Source of the DNA: Combretum micranthum
Taxonomy: Eukaryota; Streptophyta; Magnoliopsida; Myrtales; Combretaceae
Direction: 5' to 3'
Assembly: GCA_024138025.1 (NCBI GenBank)
Contig: JAMXBD010000023.1
Location: 1,798,001 to 1,862,000 of the forward strand
Length of the DNA: 64,000 nt
Positions 37,240-48,350 of this stretch are shown piece by piece; within the stretch, counting starts at the first letter, position 1, and each line of letters starts with the position of its first letter. The notes beneath the pieces were generated by a model, which saw only the letters and a list, made by a program, of their open reading frames with translations, ran no database searches and was not told the DNA's origin. A program made the translations under genes and the position numbers.

Positions 37240-38161
37240 CTTCACTCATTGACTTAGCATAACTGCTAAACTTAGTGTTTTACTCCTAATCAGTAAAACA
37301 TGTATGTATACTAGTGTCTTTAACAAAAGAATTTACTGTAACTGAAAAAAAAAAAAACTTACTTTAGTTTTAATGACGTTTTCTCGTGTGATTGCTTTAC
37401 CTACTTCTACAAAATACTGGAAGTAGTATTTGTATACAATTTCTTAGAAATTTTTTTGATATTGACAGTGAGAGTTTGGATAAATGGTTTGTGTTTCAGT
37501 TGTAAACGTGAGTAAAATGAAAAAGAGGGTTTCATTGTAAATTTGATAGCAAAAAAAGTTATATTTATCTGATTTTGCATTTAATAAAGGATATTCTATA
37601 TGAATTATGTCAATCTAGCAAACTTTTAAAATCTTTTGTATTTATCTAATAGTGATAAAGATGTCTAACTGGTGTAAATTTTCAATTTACAACCGCTTCT
37701 TTTCATAAGTAAGGAAAATATGATGAATTTGGTTTGAAAAAACATCATCAAGTATTTAATGTAGAAAACTTTATAAAAAGTAGACAATTCTACCCTTACC
37801 CTAAATCTTATGGTAAAACAGATTTTGTAAGACCTTTTTGGACAGTTTTGAAATAAGTTTAAGTATAGGTGATGAAAATTAAAGTCTATAATGAGTAAAA
37901 GATGAAAATTTTATCATATCTAATAGATATTAATTATTATACAAGCAAATCATTAATTATTTCAAGACAATATAATCAAAAATAGAATTTAGATTCTATA
38001 TCTCATAAGAACAAATTTTCTATCAATATTTAGTGTTTTATTTTTATGTAATATACTTCTAAATTATTATTAACCACCCAAGATACACTAAAGATCTAAT
38101 GGTTCACATTATATTCAAGTTGAGAAAGTATATTTAGGTTAAGAAAAACTCAAGTATTGCA
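37240..38161. other. Noncoding tail of the composite insertion
   Basis: AT-rich sequence with no open frame of interest. It includes TATAAAAAGTAGAC at about 37,770. It ends AAGTATTGCA against the right GGATA. Confidence 0.5.
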
Positions 38162-40665
38162 GGATATGTTAGGAAAAGCATTAGCCCATGTGCAGTCTCA
38201 GCCCTCAAAATACCAAAGAAAGATATATCATGGAGGATGTCTATTGATAGTAGAGCCACCACTAAAATTACTATTAAGTACTTATATCTTATACTTCATC
38301 TTAACAATATGCTTGATGAGTTGAGTGGTGCACAAATATTTTCCAAGGTTGATTATAAGAGTGGTTATTACCAAATTAGGATAAGAGCACGAGAAGAATG
38401 GAAAAGTGCTTTCAAGACAAGGCATGGATTATATGAATGGTTGATGGTGCCTTTTGGCTTAACCAATGTACTTAGCACCTTTACATGTCTCATGAATCAT
38501 GTCCTAAGAGAATTCTTATGAAAGTTTGTGGTAGTATATTTCAATGATATCCTGGTATATGATAGAGATTTGAATAGTCATGTGAATCATTTACAAACTG
38601 TGTTTGAAGTATTGAGGTTTAAAAATTTATATGGCAATTTGAAGAAGTGCTCTTTTTGTCAACCAGAGGTGATATTCTTGGGTTTTGTAGTTCATGGAGT
38701 ATGGATTCAGCTAGATGAGTGAAAGATCAAAGCCATTGTCAATTGGCTAATGCCTAGATTTGTTGCTAATGTCCATGGTTTTCATGAACTTGCTTCATTC
38801 CATCAACAGTTCGTCAATAATATTAGTAGTATTGTAAGTCCTCTTCCTAAGCTTATGAAGAAGAGCATTACTTTTACATGGAATGACAAGGCATAGAAGA
38901 CTTTTAATGAGATTAAGGCCAAATTGACTAGTGCTCCTATGTTGGCACTAACCGACTTCGAAAAGACTTTTGAGTTAGAATTAATGCATCAAGGTTTGGA
39001 ATAACAGCTGTTTTAATGTAAGAACGACATCCTATTACTTATTTTAGTGAGAAGTTGAGTGGAGCTACATTTAATTATTCAATTTATGATGAGGAACTTT
39101 GTTCATTGATCCGAGCTCTCACCATGTGGTAACATTATTTATTGCCTAAAGAATTTATATTTTATACTGATCATGAAGCACTAAAGCACTTCAAAGGACA
39201 ATAAAGGCTTTCTAAGAGACAAGATAAATAGATTGAATTCCTAGAGATTTTTACATATGTCATTAAATACAAGAAGGGGAGTACTGATGTATTTGTTGAT
39301 GCACTATCTCATTGGTCTTTACTTATTACTTCACTTCGAGCTAAGATGATTGGGTTTGAGTTATTGAAAGAATAATATATTGATGATGTTTTCTTTGGTC
39401 CTATTACGACACAATATGTTAATGCGAGAGTAGTAGATGGATATGGTGCAATTGATGGATTTTTGAATAGAGGAGGAAAAATTTGCACTCCAAATGGATC
39501 TATTAGAAAGCTGTTAGTATGTGAAGCACATGTAAGAGGATTATCTGGACATGTAGGAGAAAAGAAAATATTATAAATGTTGAGACAACATTTTCATTAC
39601 AAGGTTATGATGAAGGATGTTCATAAAGTTATTGAAAGATGTGCTACATGTAAGAAGGTAAACGAGAACAAGGAGCCATGGGGAGCATATATGTCATTAT
39701 CGTTGCCTACGCAACCGTGGGTTGATGTTAGCATGGATTTTGTCTTAGTTTTACCTAGGATTAAGAGGGGAAAAGATGCAATTATGCTAGTTGTTGATCA
39801 TTTCAGCAAGATGTCTCACTTTCTGCTTTGTCATAAAATAGATGATGCCATGTATATTGCTAATTTGTTCTTGTAGGAGATAAATTACATGGTGTACCTC
39901 ACATTATTGTCTTCGACAAACATGTGAAATTTTGAGTTTCTTTTGGAAGAAATTATAAAAAGGTTGGGAACTAAATTGATGTAAAGCATTATGTGTCACC
40001 CTCAGATGGGTGGATAGACCGAAGTTGTTAACCATACTCTTGGAGCTGTTCTTAGAGCTATAGTTGGCAAGAGTCTTTTTGATTGGGACTTATATCTTCC
40101 TATTGTTGAATTTGCTTACAATAGGTTTACACATAATTCAACTAGAAAATCTCCTTTTGAAGTTGTGTATGGCTTCAATCTTACTTTGCCTATGGATTTG
40201 ATAGCCTAACCTATAGCAAAGGAGGAGAGTCTTAGTGGAGTTGAGCAAGCTAAGGAGATTCAAAAATTGCATGAGAAGAATTTGGAGTATCTTAAGAAGA
40301 CTCAAGAAAGACAAAGGCAATAGGGTAATAAGCATCAGAAGCTTAAATCTTTTAATCTTGGAGATTTTGTTTGGATTTGTCTTAGTAAGGATCGGTTTCA
40401 CACAAGATGTCTCATAAGTTATCATCAAGAGCATATTAACCTTTCAAAATTATTGAGAATATCAACAACGATACTTATCAAATTGAGCTTCCAGGGGATT
40501 ATGGGGTTTCAGCTACGTTTGATATTACAAATTTATCTCCATACATTCTAAAGGATAAAGATTTTGTTGAAGAGTCATCGTATTAGAGGGTAAATCTTCA
40601 ACAACCCTATGAAGATGATGGGGATGAAGTTAGAGGTCCTATTACAAGAGCTAGAGGTAGGGGAT
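38162..40665 (+). pseudogene. Reina-like chromovirus, piece 3: RT, RNase H, integrase
   Basis: Resumes the RT in frame with piece 2 (GYVRKSISPCAVSALKIPKK). RT is at 38,162-38,900: LYEWLMVPFGLTN is intact, but the catalytic box reads YFNDI where the family has YFDD. A stop follows MNHVLREFL at 38,519. RNase H (about 38,930-39,330) is badly broken. Integrase is at about 39,480-40,330, with the zinc-binding segment (HVRGLSGHVG..CATCKK), core start VDVSMDFVL and FAYNRFTHNSTRKSPFEVVYG. The C-terminal region to about 40,660 ends in GPITRARGRG, a typical end of Reina-lineage polyproteins. Multiple stops and frameshifts make it inactive. Confidence 0.9.
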
Positions 40666-41093
40666 TGCAGAATTTAGTTAAGAGGATTTTGACAAATCAA
40701 CCTTATGAGAATGAGCATAATTCCTTTTATAGCTATGGAGTTCACAATGTAGGTGATTGTGTGTCAATGTGTATGAAATATGAAGATAAATATAAAGGAA
40801 GTACAAAAAACATGTTTGGCATGCTTGTGATCCAGGCCATGACAATACTTAAAGATAATAGAGGATATCCACTTTTCAATCACACCCATGATGTTGACCA
40901 TGATCATGTTCTTGTGCAAATCATGCCCGTGACATGTCCCTTACTCTACACTAAAGTAACAACCAGTGACAATCTTGCCATTGGAGCTACCCATAATGTG
41001 TCTCAGATTATGCCTGCAATCAATATGAAGAATGATGAGATAACGGTCCATATTACGGTCGTGAAGCAGCTACTTATGATGCTGATGAATTGA
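40665..41093 (+). other. Open frame following the Reina-like pol, 142 residues
   Basis: An uninterrupted frame continues from the ITRARGRG end of pol to a TGA at 41,091. It contains no recognised motif, and it includes a His/Asp-rich part (HTHDVDHDHVLVQIMP). It may be C-terminal or internal sequence of the retroelement, or a chance frame. Confidence 0.4.
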
Positions 41094-41509
41094 GTTATTT
41101 TATATTTTTAGTTTATTTTATTAGGTTTCTTTTATTAGATTTGGACGAATAATTACCATTTTGCCCTTAATTAGGCTATGAGTATAAAAAGGCTTTGTTT
41201 GTAAACATTCTAATAAATTAATTAGTCATTGAATGGAGTTCTTTTCTTGAGAACATTCTCTTGAACCTTAACTTTATCAATCATATTAACTATGGCGTGT
41301 TTCAAACACGAGTGAGCAATTGTGAGTAATATAAGTTATTTGCGAGTGTTATACCCTTCTTTACTTTCTTGGAGAGTCATATCCAGGAACATAAAGAGCC
41401 AACCTTTATTTCTAAGAAAACTCTAATACTTTTGTTAGGTTTGGGGCTTTCTTTAGGGTTAATTATTATTGACCTATAGATACACCATGTCAAGTTCCTA
41501 GGTGCATCA
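41080..41509 (+). repeat. Probable 3' LTR of the Reina-like element
   Basis: A short LTR of about 430 bp fits the Reina lineage. It contains GTATAAAAAGGC (TATA, about 41,181-41,192) about 110 bp in, with the AGGCTATGAGTATAAAAAGG context usual for this family, and it ends near GGTGCATCA. Boundaries are approximate. No 5' copy was found upstream of 14,835, so the element is 5'-truncated. Confidence 0.55.
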
Positions 41510-42065
41510 ATTTGTAACAACAATCCATCAATTATACCCAACTAATACCCCTTAAACCAATTTTGGAGTTCTAAACATGATTCAACAACTTCCTTATAAA
41601 GCCTATTAATCTAAGTACATTTACTCTTAGCATCCCATATCTCTGTCATCTTTAATTCATCTACTCACTTAACTTCTTTAACACATTATCATTAAGTTAA
41701 TAAGATATTTATATCATGTAGAGCAAGAAGGGTGAGGTATTTTCCTTAAAGGGCATCACCATTGATTTCTTCCAATCGTCTATTATGCAACATGAAACAC
41801 ACATGTTCAATTGACCTAAAGAACTCACAGCTTCATCAATTACATCAGCACAAAAAGGCAAATAACATATAATTCAAGTTAATTTCCATTTTCATGATAA
41901 AATTACTAAAAATAAAACAATTAAATTTTAAGCGAAGTTATTAATTATTTATCCTTGCCCATTTTAAGATTTTTAACTTTAAGCCAGTAAAATCAAGCAA
42001 AACATTTCCAACCACTCTTATACTCACCATCCCAAGTATCATACCCTAATCACTTTAAATATATT

Positions 42066-42078
42066 GCTCTAATACCAA
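42066..42078 (-). other. Reverse-oriented Met-tRNA primer-binding site
   Basis: GCTCTAATACCAA is the reverse complement of TTGGTATTAGAGC, one base from the plant iMet primer site. It sits about 15 bp before TGTAAGGAATTTC (42,093). This is the layout expected at the 5' LTR of a minus-strand LTR retrotransposon. Confidence 0.65.
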
Positions 42079-42092
42079 CTTAAAGTAATATA

Positions 42093-44940
42093 TGTAAGGA
42101 ATTTCTAAGTTAGGTGGGTTTCTATCCATATTTTAATTAAGAAATCGTTATTAATTTTTTATAAAAAATTTGAAAAAATATCGTTTGTTTTTCCATGTTT
42201 CAGATTATATTAAAATTGTAAAATAACATGTACAAGATATAGATTTCACAAAAATACTTATTTATAAACATAGCTCACTATGGCCTATCATATGAGCATA
42301 GTCCAAAAAGAAAAAAAGTTTTTGACTTAATGGCCTAACTCAAAGAAAAAGCGTTTTAAAGTTAGTTAAATACAATCATCTAACATAAAATAAAGTTTCA
42401 ATTAAAAATCTCTCTATAAAACTCATAAAGTTCATATCAGTGTGATACCAATCAGATGGCTCATCGCTTAAATTCCTTATTCCCAAAACCCATAGAGTTG
42501 TGATGCAAGTCCACATACAAATCATTATTAGTACTTGAAATGTTAAAATAAAACTAATGAAGCCGGTACACGATAAACAAATTCATACCCACATGTTACA
42601 CACACTTGTTCTAATGTAACGACCACAGGTGTGGTATGTTAATTAAGAGTCCAACAAGCAAACATTTATAGCATCTTAGAAATACCAATACGTACAGGGG
42701 CACTCATGGCTCTTGCTAGATGAATAGGGAATGTAAGGGGTCACAAGTCCAACATCAAGGGGATTGATAAGCCCCCAAAACTTGTAAAAAAAGGGGAAAA
42801 GAAAAGTAATCTCATCCAATTCATCTCTTTACATCCAACTATCAATGAGCATAATCCATTGCAACACTTTATGTAGGGTCTCTTCCCTCATATAATTCAT
42901 CATAACTTTGTCCATGCTTCAATTGTTCGTTTGATCTTGGAAACTCTTCTATCGACTACCTATGGAGATACCATACATTCCATGGGGACTTAGGTATTTA
43001 ACTACTGCATCATCCCTAGAGTTACGATCAGGCTCCCACCCTAGTCTAAGAGTGCTTTCTAGAGTAAGTGGCTAAGTGGCAACCAATGAATATCTAGGCT
43101 GAGTTTAAGTATAGTTTGATTATTAGTTCTATATAACAAACAACAGCATTTACTGAGTACATGATGACCGTTCTCAAAACTCTTTTTCTCCTTTTCCAAA
43201 ACTTAAATAGTAATGAATGTTCATGAGTTCAAGGACCCGTATTAAGACAGAAAATTTAATCATTTTATCCTTAATTTTTCATTCCTTGAATTACTTGTTT
43301 TGGGATCCACATGTTATGGATCCTAATCTAAGACTCAACTCATTTTTGTACATTAATCTTAGTTTTGGATAAGCAATATTTCATGGGTTTTCTATGTCGT
43401 TGATTTTATTTAGTCAAGTTGTCTAGTTAATTATTTAGATTTGAGTTGGTTTAAAAATTTAGGTATGACAACTCATTAGTGATCTATTTTGTGGTTAACT
43501 GACGCTTAATTAATTAAGAGCTAGTGTCCTAGGATTACTAATCATATATCTAAGCCCTTATGTCATAAATTGATTTACTTTGTATCCTTATTATTATGGT
43601 CCTCATCTTATTTTGTAGATTATAATTCATTAGAAATCCTATGACTGATATTATGGTCATTATGAATATTCCCCATTATACTCTTTCCCAATTTTACACA
43701 TAATTCCTTAGTGACAAGCTTAACCATATTTAACTTCTAGAAGTGGTAGAGTAAGCAAGATATATATAGGAATATATTATCACTTAAATTTGAATTTTTC
43801 CTATATAAATGTGTCATCAACTAATCCCATTTCAATAAACATGTTTCAAACTAAACTTCGTAGCTACAACATCATGCTAGTCATAGATAACTCATGTATA
43901 AGGGAACTTCATAATTTAAACTTAAACATGCACCTTATACATCATCCATCACCAATAACATGATATTTCTCTAAATTTCTTGTATAATCTCCAAAATAAT
44001 AATATCACATCCAACTAGTCATTTAACACCACAATATGCAAATTTCACATCCAATGCTATTAGAATTTAATCACCATATTATCATCAATTATCCATATAA
44101 TCACTCATTTCACTTTTCCATATCTCTAATTCATATTTGATATTAGATAATTGATTTCTTCATCACAACACTCCATATCCACATAACATCTAATTCTATA
44201 ATCACTAAAGATCTAAAACTCCACATAAGGAGTCATGTACCCAGTTTAGTTCTTCTGTCACATGAATTATTACCAAATCATTATATCATCATTTCATATC
44301 ATTCAAGACATCCTATTGTCAATTTATTCCAATTAAAGCTCCTCAACTCACTAATTAAACTAATTATAGTTCAAATTGACAATTTTTTACTTCTACACTA
44401 AAGAGAGATTTTTCCTCAACTTGTCATGTTATAATCTACCCTATCCTAACATCAATCAAACCCTTGAACTACCCCATTCAAATCAGATTTTTTTCCTAAA
44501 ATTTCTATAATTCAACACAATATATCAAGGAAAACCATTTCTACTCACCCAATCACTTGCATGCCATTCTATTAGTCCATATCCTTATAAGTCATTACCT
44601 AAATGTTCTAATCCTCAATGAAAATTGATTTTCAGATTTTAAACATTATTTCCTCCCCTCATATGTACTATGCCAAAAGCACATGCACAAACACCCTGAT
44701 TTCACCAATTTTCAACTTCTAAGCACCAACCAATCACATAATCCATCATGTATCTATTTATTCTTAACAACTCGTGCATATAACAACTCATTCATTAATT
44801 TCATCAAGACAACATAATTTTCCAGCAACTCATAGAAATTTTCAAGCCTACACACACTAAAGCACAGTCTTGGTAAACCCCAATATCAACATCGTCAAAT
44901 TCTAACATTATTGATGAGTTTAGCAACTTGCCTCACTTGA
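42093..44940 (-). mobile_element. Minus-strand LTR-like sequence, noncoding
   Basis: Beginning at TGTAAGGAATTTC beside the reversed primer site, this AT-rich stretch has no open frame of note. Around 43,150 the reverse strand carries ACTCAGTAAATGCTGTTG, like the LTR motifs near 33,657 and 34,145. The right boundary is lost at the pararetrovirus remnant. Gag/pol that should lie to its left (41.5-42.06 kb) is not recognisable. Confidence 0.45.
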
Positions 44941-44969
44941 TTTTGCATCACTTCTTCTTGTTTCAGAAA

Positions 44970-46240
44970 AAATAGATTCGATAAATAGAACATAAGGAAG
45001 TAGAATATTTAGTAAGTTTGATTATAAGTTAAGTCAAAATATCGACGTTTACCTAGCATTTAGGTCATTCGAAATGGCTTGTAATGCCTTTTAGTCTTAA
45101 AAATGCATCTTCAATTTTCCAAAGAAAAACCAATATGATTTTTAACAAATATCTTTTTGTTTGTGTGTATATTGATGATATTTTAGTATATAGTAAGAAC
45201 GAGTAGGAGCATGTTAGTCACTTAAAAATCGTTTTGTCAGAATTTGTTACACACAGGATGTTTATAAGTATTACAAGGCACAATTCTTTGGAATAGATAT
45301 ATAATTTTAGGTATAAACTAGGAGAAGAAAAAATAAAATTACAACCACATAGAACAATAATGGTTCTAAAATTTCCTAGAAACATGGATACTAAGCAATT
45401 AAAATAATTTTAGGATTACTTACTTATGCTAAGCCTTTATTAAAAATTTAAGGGTTTTCTTGTTTTATCATCTTTCAGTTAGTTTAATTTTATCTTTTTT
45501 GTTTTCAAACAGACTAGTTGTAAAAAATAGAGATTGATGAAAAACCAATATTTTTACTTATAAATTGATTAAATAACCAAATACTGATATGAAACATATA
45601 ACACAAATGTGATACATATATCGATACAAATATCAATAAAAAACAGACATCAAAACAAAATAGATATATAGCATCGTTATTCGACAAGTTATCCTCTACA
45701 AAGGTTAAGAAATTCAATAACGAAGACATTAAATAAATACTAACAATAAAAGAACAAGTAAAAAATCTTCCCTTTTTAAGCCTTCCTTTAGACACAGATT
45801 GCCTGATAGTAGAAACAGATAAGTGTGACACAAGATAGGGGGCTATACTAAAAAGAAAGCCTCATGAATATGCTCAGTCAAATAAGAAGCAATTTGCAAA
45901 TATAGTAATGGTAAGTATAAGAAAAAAAAAAGGTTTGACAAGTAGTATAGATCAAGAATTTTTAGCAATAATATATAAATTAAACAGTTTTAGATTGTTT
46001 CTAATAAACAATAAAGAAATATTAGTAAGAACATATTGTAAAGTAATAGTAAGATTTTACAAAAACAATGACTCCAAAATTTTATAACATAGAAAATAGA
46101 TTTACTTTATAGATGCATAGTATTAAATGATACAAAATAGAATTTGAACATTTAAAAGACAAGGATAATAATTTAGCTGATACGTTAACCAATACGTTTA
46201 TGAATTTGTTTCATATACAGGAAATGGCACAACAAGGAAA
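44970..46240 (+). pseudogene. Endogenous pararetrovirus RT and RNase H remnant (Caulimoviridae)
   Basis: RT motifs appear in shifting frames. A FEWLVMPFSLKNA-like block is at about 45,070-45,110. The polymerase box YIDDILVYSKNE at about 45,168-45,203 retains both Asp. LQPH..PRN.DTKQLK..LGLLTYAKPL at about 45,340-45,440 is typical of caulimovirids rather than of Ty3 elements. RNase H follows at about 45,840-46,200, with QEFLAIIYKLNSFRLFL and DNNLADTLT. There are many stops, frameshifts and one intervening rearranged stretch (about 45,480-45,830). Movement and coat protein regions are absent. Genus is not assigned; a florendovirus-like virus is possible. Confidence 0.75.
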
Positions 46241-46244
46241 CAAC

Positions 46245-47760
46245 TAAAACTTTGCCATGGGAATTCCTCTTGGGACCCCCTCAAAGGCTACTAGTTAATA
46301 TTAACATGAACACAAGCATTCATAGACAAGATCCTTTCATACAAGCAAATCCTAGACATGTAGTTAGACCAATTTTCACAAATTCTACATTATTTATTGA
46401 TAGAGCATTTTTCATATCCATAAGAATCACTAATGAAGTTTAATGTATCTAAAGAAGACAAGTTAGATGATTCACATGCATAATTAGTAGATGCTATATG
46501 GAGTTTACAATGCATCGATAAGACCAAGGTGATTGTTTGTGCCGCCTTATGTAGATATTTCTCACAAATTAGATAAGTTCCTCTACAAAAAACATTTTCC
46601 ATGCTATGCATGCAGTGTTTTTGGCTTTTACCCAGGAATTTACAAAACCCAGAACAAGGTTTTAAATGAATTCAAAAGCTTTGAAAATCTTGTTTTTAGA
46701 TGATTTCATAATGAAAAAGAAGCCATTAAATATTTGTAGGGTCAATTACTAGGAAGTGATTTTTATATTGGTCCTGATATCTAGAAAACCCTCACAGAGT
46801 CCTCTTCCTTACAAGCATTTGCACAAGTACAAGAAATACAAGGAAAGCTTAAACACCTAAGCTTTTTTAATCCTAGTTTTCCTCACAGGACTATAAAGAG
46901 ACAAGTTGACAAAAATGAATAAGAACATATTACAAAATTTTATATATTCCATCAAAAGAAGTGAATATATTGACAAGCTTTCTAAACAAGCAAAGATTTT
47001 TATAGAAAATTATGCAGAAAAGAAATTTTGGGAGCCATTTATTATGTTACAACGGGCAACATAAGATCATTTTTTCCCATAATCATTGGAGATAGGATGT
47101 TATATTTTTATAAGACAAGCCAATGATTGTGAATTCTGTAAGCTTAGACAAGACAATTGTTTTTGTCCACAACACATAGATCTTAATTTCTTCAAATTTA
47201 GAATAGGTCTAGGAAAATTTTCTCCATTTTTGTAGGCAAATATGAGTTTACAATACAAACATTGTTAGACTATGGATTAACTGAAGAGATAATTGGTACT
47301 CTGCAACAAGTATAGGAAATCATTTTTGGGAGAAAAGATTAAGGAAACATGCAAACATACACAAGAAATCTCAAATACAACATAAAGGTCTACGATCTTG
47401 AAGCTTCAGATTGAAATCCATTCAATTTCACTAGAATGGATAAAATGTGATTGGAGGCCTATAATGCACATGAAACATTTTATCAAACAAGCCAACTTCC
47501 TTAATTTGGATCCAAGTTTACATGGCTAAGGAGTCAATACTCTATACAAGAACAAATCCAAAGATGAAAAGTACAAGAATTAGTTTATCCATATGGCTAG
47601 CCTCAATGATTCCATTTGATTTACAAGAATAAAATTTGTTACATTTTTTCAAAAGATAATCAAATGCTTTAGGACCCACAAGACCAAAAAACTATTGATG
47701 TTAATGGAAGAATATGAAGACATGTGGAACTTCTATTGTTTGATCAACATATTGTTTAGT
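46245..47760 (+). pseudogene. Pararetrovirus downstream ORF with viroplasmin-like domain
   Basis: Follows RNase H on the same strand. A 63-residue open frame, 46,252-46,443, is followed by broken frames. Around 46,610-46,740 the pattern FGFYPGIYKT...FKSFEN..FHNEKEAIKYL matches the viroplasmin (caulimovirus inclusion-body/transactivator) fold signature of an aromatic-rich GIY segment plus a later aromatic/acidic helix. The remainder to about 47,760 has short collinear frames with no motif I can name. Stops are frequent. Confidence 0.5.
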
Positions 47761-48137
47761 TAATCATCTAACTATTAAAATAGATGTATTAATTGATATA
47801 TTAAGTATTTCAGTTATGTAATCATGGTTGGGTATAAATCTAAGCTGTTAAATAATTAGCATAACCAGTCACATTAAAAAAAAATGATGGGACTATAGAA
47901 TTTTCTAAAGACATGGTGTTAGATTAATAAGAAGGAATCTTCTATATATAGAACAAGACAAGCATAATATGAAAGGTAGGCCTCCATTCAATCATCTGAC
48001 TATTAAAATACATATAGTAATGGGCATGTTAAGTATTTTAATAGTGTGATCACGATTGGATATGGATGTGAACCATTAAGTTACTGAAGGAACTAATTCT
48101 ATTAATAATAATGATGGGATTATAAAAGTTTCTTTAG
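47760..48137 (+). repeat. Direct duplication of about 145 bp in the pararetrovirus intergenic region
   Basis: Unit 1 (about 47,762-47,907) and unit 2 (about 47,989-48,137) share AATCATCTRACTATTAAAAT, TTAAGTATTT, GTRATCAYGRTTGG and ATGATGGGA.TATA. The spacing is about 228 bp. Divergence is visible by eye, so the duplication is old. Confidence 0.65.
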
Positions 48138-48139
48138 AG

Positions 48140-48350
48140 TGGATGCTTGATTATTGAACTATTTTCTACTTGACAAAATTATCTTTAGCATGAGATGCTC
48201 CGAAGTGCATTATAAGGTATTTACAATCATTATAATTTTTCTTTAAGTAGATGCTTAATTATTTTAGTAATTTCCACTTTTCAAAATTACCTTTAACAAG
48301 AGAATCCTCACAAGGGTATTATAAGGTATTTATATTCCTATATATAGGGC
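48140..48350 (+). promoter_or_regulatory. Pararetrovirus-like promoter: 108-bp tandem duplication plus TATA box
   Basis: Two tandem copies of about 108 bp begin at 48,140 (TGGATGCTTGATTATT) and 48,248 (TAGATGCTTAATTATT). Each ends TATAAGGTATTTA. The second runs into TATATATAG at 48,339-48,347, followed by GGCTTAGAGAAGGG and a C/A-rich leader. A TATA box after the last ORF fits the pregenomic RNA promoter of Caulimoviridae. Tandemly duplicated upstream blocks resemble duplicated enhancers; activity is not demonstrated. Confidence 0.5.

Larger units (their letters stand above)
26963..38161. mobile_element. 11.2-kb composite insertion in the Reina-like element
   Basis: This block begins TGTCACTTTC, ends AGTATTGCA and is flanked by GGATA. 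It has essentially no long open frames. Inside lie a plus-strand LTR-like stretch from 27,473, a segment with CACTA-like or LTR-like features (31,653-32,985), minus-strand LTR-like sequence (about 34,100-35,682) and a SIRE-type solo LTR (35,688-37,234). No matching LTR pair was found at its ends, so whether it entered as one element that was later invaded, or is a rearranged composite, is undecided. Confidence 0.6.
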
